DNA of 53,226 bases from Rhodospirillaceae bacterium (GTDB taxonomy: Bacteria; Pseudomonadota; Alphaproteobacteria; Rhodospirillales; JABJKH01). The stretch lies in the NCBI GenBank assembly GCA_018660465.1, contig JABJKH010000022.1:1-53226 (forward strand), read 5' to 3'. The translations under genes and the position numbers were made by a program. Positions 49,168 through 53,226 of this stretch are shown here, one piece after another (position 1 is the stretch's first letter; each line of letters begins with the position of its first letter). The notes under the pieces are model-generated. The model was not told the origin of the DNA. It saw nothing but the letters and a program-made list of their open reading frames with translations, and searched no databases.

Positions 49168-50511
49168 TTAAACCGCCGGCTGATCGCCGTCGCCCGGGTG
49201 GGGTACGTCGAAGCCTTGGCCGGTATAGAGTTTCAGCTTGTTGCGCAGGGTGCGGATGGAGATGCCCAGAATATTCGCCGCGTGGGTCCTATTGCCCAAA
49301 CAATGTTGCAGCGTATCAATGATGAGATCCCGTTCAACTTCGGCGACGGTTCGCCCGACCATACCGGCAGCGGTTGCGTCAGCATTTGAAGAGGTCTCGG
49401 TTGCGGCGCCCTGTGCCCCGGTGATCATGATCGCATCGGTACTGATCTCTTCACCGCTGCTAAGTAAGACAGCCCGGTGCATGGTATTTTCCAATTCCCG
49501 CACGTTGCCGGGCCAGGAATGGGCCGTCAGTATTTTTTCCGCGCTCTTTGAAATCGGCAGGGCGGGCATTTCGTTGGCTTCGGCGTACTTCTTTACAAAA
49601 TATTCTGCCAGAACCGGAATATCGCCGGTTCGATCTGACAGGGACGGCATGTCCAAGGTCATCACGTTGAGCCTGAAATATAAATCTTCGCGGAAATTTC
49701 CTGCACGGACCTCAGCATCCATGTCACGGTTAGATGTCGCAACGATACGCACATCTACTTTGACAGGCTTGGAGCCACCGACCCGGTCAATCTCGCGCTC
49801 TTGAATGGCGCGCAGCAGCTTTGATTGAAGCCGCGGGTCCATCTCGCTGATTTCATCCAGCAGCAGGGTGCCGTTGTTGGCTTCTTCGAACTTGCCAAGC
49901 CGGCGCGCGACAGCACCGGTAAAGGCGCCTTTTTCGTGGCCAAACAGTTCAGATTCCAAAAGGTTCTCAGGAATTGCCGCGCAGTTGATGGCGATAAAGG
50001 GTCCGGCCTTGCGCTTCGAATTATTGTGTAAAAACCGCGCCATCAATTCCTTGCCGGTTCCGGATGAGCCGGTGATCAGAATGCTCGCGGTACTCGGTGC
50101 GACCTGGAGCCCTAGCTCCAAGAGCCGGTCCATTTGTGGGCTTTGGTGAACGATGGTGTGGGCTTCTTCGGTGACGGCGGCCAAGACCGCGCCAATCAGT
50201 TCCGCATTTGGCGGCAGAGGCACATATTCCTTGGCCCCCGCCTTGATCGCCCGGACGGCGGCTTGCGCATCATTGCCAATGCCGCAGGCAATCACGGGAA
50301 CAGAAATACGTTCAGCTTTTAGGCTAATCATCAAATTGGGGATGTCTAACTTCACGTCGACCATCACCAAATCTGCACCCTTGCCGGAACGAAGGTTGTT
50401 TAGGCCCCCGTCTATATCATCAGCCTGGGCAACCGTAGCGCCTTGCGCGATGGCGATTTGGCTGGCCGCGCCGATTTGACCGTCGAGGGTTCCGATGATG
50501 AGTAACCGCAT
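49168..50511 (-). CDS. flbD: Sigma-54-dependent flagellar activator FlbD
   Basis: A 447-aa NtrC-type activator. The N-terminal receiver is atypical: Asp52 (MVDVKLD) is present but the usual acidic pair near the start is replaced (LIIGTLDG), as in Caulobacter FlbD. The AAA+ domain has Walker A GSSGTGKE, the sigma-54-contacting GAFTGA loop, Walker B GTLLLDEI and the R-finger region. The C-terminal Fis-type HTH reads RTHAANILGISIRTLRNKLK. It activates class III/IV flagellar promoters and sits between motA and flhA. Confidence 0.94.
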   Translation of the reverse strand: MRLLIIGTLDGQIGAASQIAIAQGATVAQADDIDGGLNNLRSGKGADLVMVDVKLDIPNLMISLKAERISVPVIACGIGNDAQAAVRAIKAGAKEYVPLPPNAELIGAVLAAVTEEAHTIVHQSPQMDRLLELGLQVAPSTASILITGSSGTGKELMARFLHNNSKRKAGPFIAINCAAIPENLLESELFGHEKGAFTGAVARRLGKFEEANNGTLLLDEISEMDPRLQSKLLRAIQEREIDRVGGSKPVKVDVRIVATSNRDMDAEVRAGNFREDLYFRLNVMTLDMPSLSDRTGDIPVLAEYFVKKYAEANEMPALPISKSAEKILTAHSWPGNVRELENTMHRAVLLSSGEEISTDAIMITGAQGAATETSSNADATAAGMVGRTVAEVERDLIIDTLQHCLGNRTHAANILGISIRTLRNKLKLYTGQGFDVPHPGDGDQPAV

Positions 50512-50546
50512 AGTGTCGTATTCTCCAGTTTCAACCAGCCGCTAGA

Positions 50547-51359
50547 CTAGTCAAAGTATTTAACGCGTTTTGCTGGCGGCAGGACGCTGTTCAACAGCAT
50601 CTCCAATCGCCGTGGGTTTTCTTGCCTGCCGATGGAAGTCGCCCCCATCGTGTAAAGATTGTAAATCAGCATTTCTTCGGCTGAGTTGCGTTCCAACTTG
50701 GATGCCAAGGGCATGAACACCATGTTCGCCAGCACGGCACCGTAAAATGTTGTCAGCAGGGCTACGGCCATTGCCGGTCCAATGGTTGACGGGTCCTGTA
50801 AGTTTCCCAACATCTGAACCAAACCGATGAGCGTACCAATCAATCCCATGGCTGGGGCAAACTCCGCTGCCTTGCGGAGTACGCCCGTGCTTTTGACGTG
50901 GCGCTGGCCGGTTGCCGACATATCGCGGCGCATGATCAATTCGACTTCGCGCCCAGGTGTCCCGTCTACGACCATCATGACGCCTTTATAAAGAAAGGGT
51001 TCTGACCGGATCGACGCCAATACTTCTTGCAGCGACAAAACCCCTTTCTTGCGGGCCAAATCGGCGATTTGAAGAACCTGAGTGGCGGCTTCCGACGGAT
51101 CACGGACATTTTGTGTCAGGGTTTTCGCGACGATACGGCCGGTGCGTCCAACTTCGGCGAGCGAATAACAAACCGTAACAATGGCTAAGGTGCCACCCAA
51201 GACAATCAAGATCGACGGCGGGTTGAAAAAGGATTTTACATCGCCGCCAAGATAAATCGCAGTGGCGACAAGCCCAAACACCGAGACTAAGCCAACAATC
51301 GTGGCCAGATCCAAGGATCCCTTAACTTTTCCAATTGCTATGTTTGCGTCGTTGGCCAT
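50547..51359 (-). CDS. motA: Flagellar motor stator protein MotA/PomA
   Basis: A 270-aa MotA/TolQ/ExbB proton- or sodium-channel protein with four membrane segments (LDLATIVGLVSVFGLVATAIYLG, ILIVLGGTLAIVTVCYSLA, and two after residue 150). The FAPAMGLIGTLIGLVQMLGNLQDPSTIGPAMAVALLTTFYGAVLANMVFMPLASKL block is the PomA/MotA C-terminal pair. It works with MotB/PomB, whose gene is not adjacent here: the next gene downstream is flbD. It lies 41 bp after fliN. Confidence 0.92.
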   Translation of the reverse strand: MANDANIAIGKVKGSLDLATIVGLVSVFGLVATAIYLGGDVKSFFNPPSILIVLGGTLAIVTVCYSLAEVGRTGRIVAKTLTQNVRDPSEAATQVLQIADLARKKGVLSLQEVLASIRSEPFLYKGVMMVVDGTPGREVELIMRRDMSATGQRHVKSTGVLRKAAEFAPAMGLIGTLIGLVQMLGNLQDPSTIGPAMAVALLTTFYGAVLANMVFMPLASKLERNSAEEMLIYNLYTMGATSIGRQENPRRLEMLLNSVLPPAKRVKYFD

Positions 51360-51400
51360 TTATAAAATCGTCTGCCCTGATGGGAACCCCTGAAGGGAAC

Positions 51401-51775
51401 CTAAGATTGGTCCGTCTTGATAATTTCAGTCATGGTCACGCCAAGACGTTCTTCCACGACGACGACTTCGCCGCGGGCGACAAGCCGGTTATTGACGTAG
51501 ATATCAACCGCCTCACCGACTTTCCTGTCCAATTCTACGACGGCACCCCGACCAAGCTTTAGAATTTGGCTCACCTGCATGCTGGATTTACCCAACACCG
51601 CTGAGACCTGAACGGGGATGTCGTAGACCGCTTCCAGATCCTGGATGCTGGCCAGTTGTGTGTCGCGTTCCGGCAAGGCCACGTCCATTGCCGCCAGTTC
51701 CGCATCGTCGTCTTCTACCGGCTTTGTGGATGTGTCGAGTTCCGAAAGATTTAGATTGTCTTCTTCGTCAGCCAT
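51401..51775 (-). CDS. fliN: Flagellar motor switch protein FliN
   Basis: A 124-aa C-ring protein. The acidic N-terminal 45 residues are linker, followed by the SpoA/FliN domain (about 46-120) with IQDLEAVYDIPVQVSAVLGKSSMQVSQILKLGRGAVVELDRKVGEAVDIYVNNRLVARGEVVVVEERLGVTMTEI, the classic FliN sequence. It forms the bottom of the switch and helps dock FliH. The ATG has AGGAG upstream inside fliH and overlaps the fliH stop by 8 nt (ATGGCTGA). Confidence 0.96.
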   Translation of the reverse strand: MADEEDNLNLSELDTSTKPVEDDDAELAAMDVALPERDTQLASIQDLEAVYDIPVQVSAVLGKSSMQVSQILKLGRGAVVELDRKVGEAVDIYVNNRLVARGEVVVVEERLGVTMTEIIKTDQS

Positions 51776-52772
51776 TTTCGTCTCCTTGTCCCTCAGGAGT
51801 GTCGTCCGTTATAGGGGCGTCGTTCTCAGATGTTTCAGATTCAGAGGAGCCTTTCTCTGGTGTCGTTTCTGCCTCTGGTACAATTCCTGGAGTGTCTTCG
51901 ACGACACCTTCTTCAGTTGTAATTTCTGGTTCTTCAGTCGTAATTTCTGGTTCTTCAGTCGTAATTTTTGGTTCTTCAGTCGTAATTTCTGAGGTCGGCG
52001 TAGGTTGTTCCCCCTGATCTGGATCCAAACCTGGAGAGTCAGTTTGCTCAGCGACTGGCTCTAGTGCTGCCGCTTTCTCCGCAGCAATGGACTCAGCTAC
52101 TTCTTTTAGCGCTTTCCAATTGCCACCCAAGTTGCGTTCTAGAATTTCATCAACGTCGCGCCATATGCCTGCAGCATCGCGCGCGGCACCACCGCTTTCC
52201 CATTCGAGTCGGCAATTACCTTCGGGAAGTGTGCTGTCGGCAATGACTTCGACTTTATCACCATGACCGATTTTTGCCGCCATCGGCACACATCGCTCTT
52301 TAACGACCTCAAATAGCCCCTCGTTTACATGCACGCGAATAGTTGGATCGCTGATAACTTGTTTTATGACCGTGTCGATGAGAGCTTGAACTTCGGTGTC
52401 CGCGTGGCGTTCATTTAGATGCGGAAAAAGCTTGTGAACAATCGAGGCCCCCACCGACATGGCGTTGCGGATGGCCGTTGTGTTTACGTCTTCCATACTG
52501 TGAAAGATTTGCTCCGTTTGCTGGCTCAACGCCTTCAACGTTTCCAGCACGCGTTGTTCGGTCGCGTTGGCAGCCTCACGGATACCTTCTTCCTTGCCCG
52601 CGTTGAAGCCTTCGGTGCGGGCAGTGTTCACTTCCGCCTCAGTAAAGGTCGGATCAGGCTCTTCAATTTCGGATTTGGCTTCGGCCTCGGTTTCCTGCTT
52701 GATCTCAAGCAGGACTCGCTTAGCCTCTTCTTCAAAGTCCGTATCGAAAATATATTTTTGTGCCGTGCTCAT
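51768..52772 (-). CDS. fliH: Flagellar assembly protein FliH with long acidic repeat tail
   Basis: A 334-aa FliH-like protein. The N-terminal half has the long helix with FNAGKEEGIREAANATEQRVLETL (the A-rich GxxxG-type FliH helix), and the middle the FliH C-terminal domain VQALIDTVIKQVISDPTIRVHVNEGLFEVVKERC to LPEGNCRLEWESGGAARDA. FliH usually ends near here (about residue 235). It then carries a Thr/Glu/Pro-rich tail of about 100 residues with four EITTEEP-type heptads. It negatively regulates FliI and tethers it to the C-ring. Confidence 0.88.
   Translation of the reverse strand: MSTAQKYIFDTDFEEEAKRVLLEIKQETEAEAKSEIEEPDPTFTEAEVNTARTEGFNAGKEEGIREAANATEQRVLETLKALSQQTEQIFHSMEDVNTTAIRNAMSVGASIVHKLFPHLNERHADTEVQALIDTVIKQVISDPTIRVHVNEGLFEVVKERCVPMAAKIGHGDKVEVIADSTLPEGNCRLEWESGGAARDAAGIWRDVDEILERNLGGNWKALKEVAESIAAEKAAALEPVAEQTDSPGLDPDQGEQPTPTSEITTEEPKITTEEPEITTEEPEITTEEGVVEDTPGIVPEAETTPEKGSSESETSENDAPITDDTPEGQGDENG
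51907..51990 (-). repeat. Four tandem 21-bp repeats in fliH
   Basis: Four head-to-tail copies of a 21-bp unit (51907-51927, 51928-51948, 51949-51969, 51970-51990) differ at one to three positions. On the minus strand each codes the heptad (E/K)ITTEEP. They lie in the acidic C-terminal tail of FliH, and copy number could vary without a frameshift. Confidence 0.95.
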
Positions 52773-52816
52773 TAATGTTCCCGCTGCCGTGCAGCTTAAT
52801 ATTTTCTGTTTGTCGA

Positions 52817-53226
52817 TTAGTAGACGAATTCGTCGTCTTCACCGCCGACTGCAATAACAATTTCACCGGCATCAGCCAGTGCTTTGGCGACCTGCACGAT
52901 GGCAGACTGGGCTTCGTCCACATCGCGCAGGCGAACCGCGCCCATGGCCTCCATGTCTTCCTTCATCATCTTGCCGGCACGTTCGGACATGTTGCCGAAG
53001 AACAGGTCTTTTACATCGTCCGAACCGCCCTTAAGCGCCATTGCCAGTTGATCTTTCTCAACCTGGCGGAGGATTACCTGAACACCGGCAGCATCGACCT
53101 TGGCCAGATCATCGAAGGTGAACATTAGCGATTTGATCTTCTCAGCACTCTCTCGGTTGCGTTCTTCCAGTCCGCTCATGAACTGGTTCTCGGTATTCCG
53201 ATCAAGGCCGTTGAAGATATCGGCCA
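52817..53226 (-). CDS. fliG: Flagellar motor switch protein FliG, C-terminal part (5' end outside window)
   Basis: The frame is open to the window edge (first complete codon ends at 53224) and reads [23 protein letters not shown] then the FliG middle and C-terminal domains. The C-terminal motif [38 protein letters not shown] is the FliG torque region, with charged residues that contact Mot[33 protein letters not shown] closes the domain. The start and N-terminal FliF-binding domain lie beyond 53226. fliH follows after 44 bp. Confidence 0.95.
   Translation of the reverse strand, partial: ADIFNGLDRNTENQFMSGLEERNRESAEKIKSLMFTFDDLAKVDAAGVQVILRQVEKDQLAMALKGGSDDVKDLFFGNMSERAGKMMKEDMEAMGAVRLRDVDEAQSAIVQVAKALADAGEIVIAVGGEDDEFVY

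Overview
The window looks like a chromosome segment of a free-living, motile, aerobic alphaproteobacterium, most like the Rhodospirillales. The evidence is the CtrA/ChpT cell-cycle phosphorelay, a FlbD-type flagellar activator with its atypical receiver, a GANTC site in the ctrA promoter, an NAD-linked molybdenum/tungsten formate dehydrogenase, and many catabolic oxidoreductases. No rRNA, tRNA, CRISPR, prophage or insertion sequence was recognised. Genes are packed tightly, and many pairs overlap by 1, 4 or 8 nt.

Layout. 1-7.8 kb: end of an isopenicillin-N-synthase-like oxygenase, a protein with a degenerate GGDEF-like domain, an alkaline-phosphatase-superfamily phosphodiesterase, a flavin reductase, a ketopantoate-reductase-like enzyme, and a four-gene minus-strand operon (NTF2-like, cyclophilin-like, FMN hydroxy-acid oxidase, family III CoA-transferase). 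7.6-12.8 kb: small genes, DUF952-pyrD, an AbrB-type membrane protein, nadK, a TetR regulator, and an excisionase-HTH/periplasmic-binding-domain regulator. 12.8-15.1 kb: tungstate ABC transporter tupBCA. 15.2-21.2 kb: PLP dehydratase, MmgE/PrpD, coiled-coil protein, DUF1445 protein, GMC oxidoreductase, alpha/beta hydrolase. 21.2-26.5 kb: Phd/VapC toxin-antitoxin module and a two-gene formate dehydrogenase operon (fused gamma-beta subunit plus alpha). 26.6-30.6 kb: chpT, cheY, cheB, cheR, and ctrA facing them. 30.7-34.2 kb: a split thiamine-diphosphate 2-oxoacid decarboxylase with a molybdenum hydroxylase large subunit. 34.2-41.9 kb: a seven-gene minus-strand run with a complete Opp/Dpp-type ABC importer, a TauD-like dioxygenase and an isocitrate-lyase-family enzyme. 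42.1-53.2 kb: flagellar genes: fliI-fliJ on the plus strand, and fliG (partial)-fliH-fliN-motA-flbD-flhA-flhG-fliK-like-QueF-like on the minus strand.

How it fits together. Three loci share Mo/W biology: tungstate uptake with its likely sensor, the formate dehydrogenase, and the orphan molybdenum hydroxylase. ChpT and CtrA sit beside chemotaxis genes and 12 kb from a flagellar cluster that CtrA controls in related bacteria. The two transport/catabolic blocks (30.7-41.9 kb) look like uptake and breakdown of organic acids or peptide-like solutes of unknown identity.

Most worth a second look: a cysteine-free QueF-like protein in the flagellar operon; a hexanucleotide microsatellite in fliI; a 15-codon leader ORF coupled to cheY; a GANTC site between two TTAA half-sites upstream of ctrA; palindromic elements at the tup and formate dehydrogenase promoters; an altered ABC signature in TupC; and the split decarboxylase/molybdenum hydroxylase operon.
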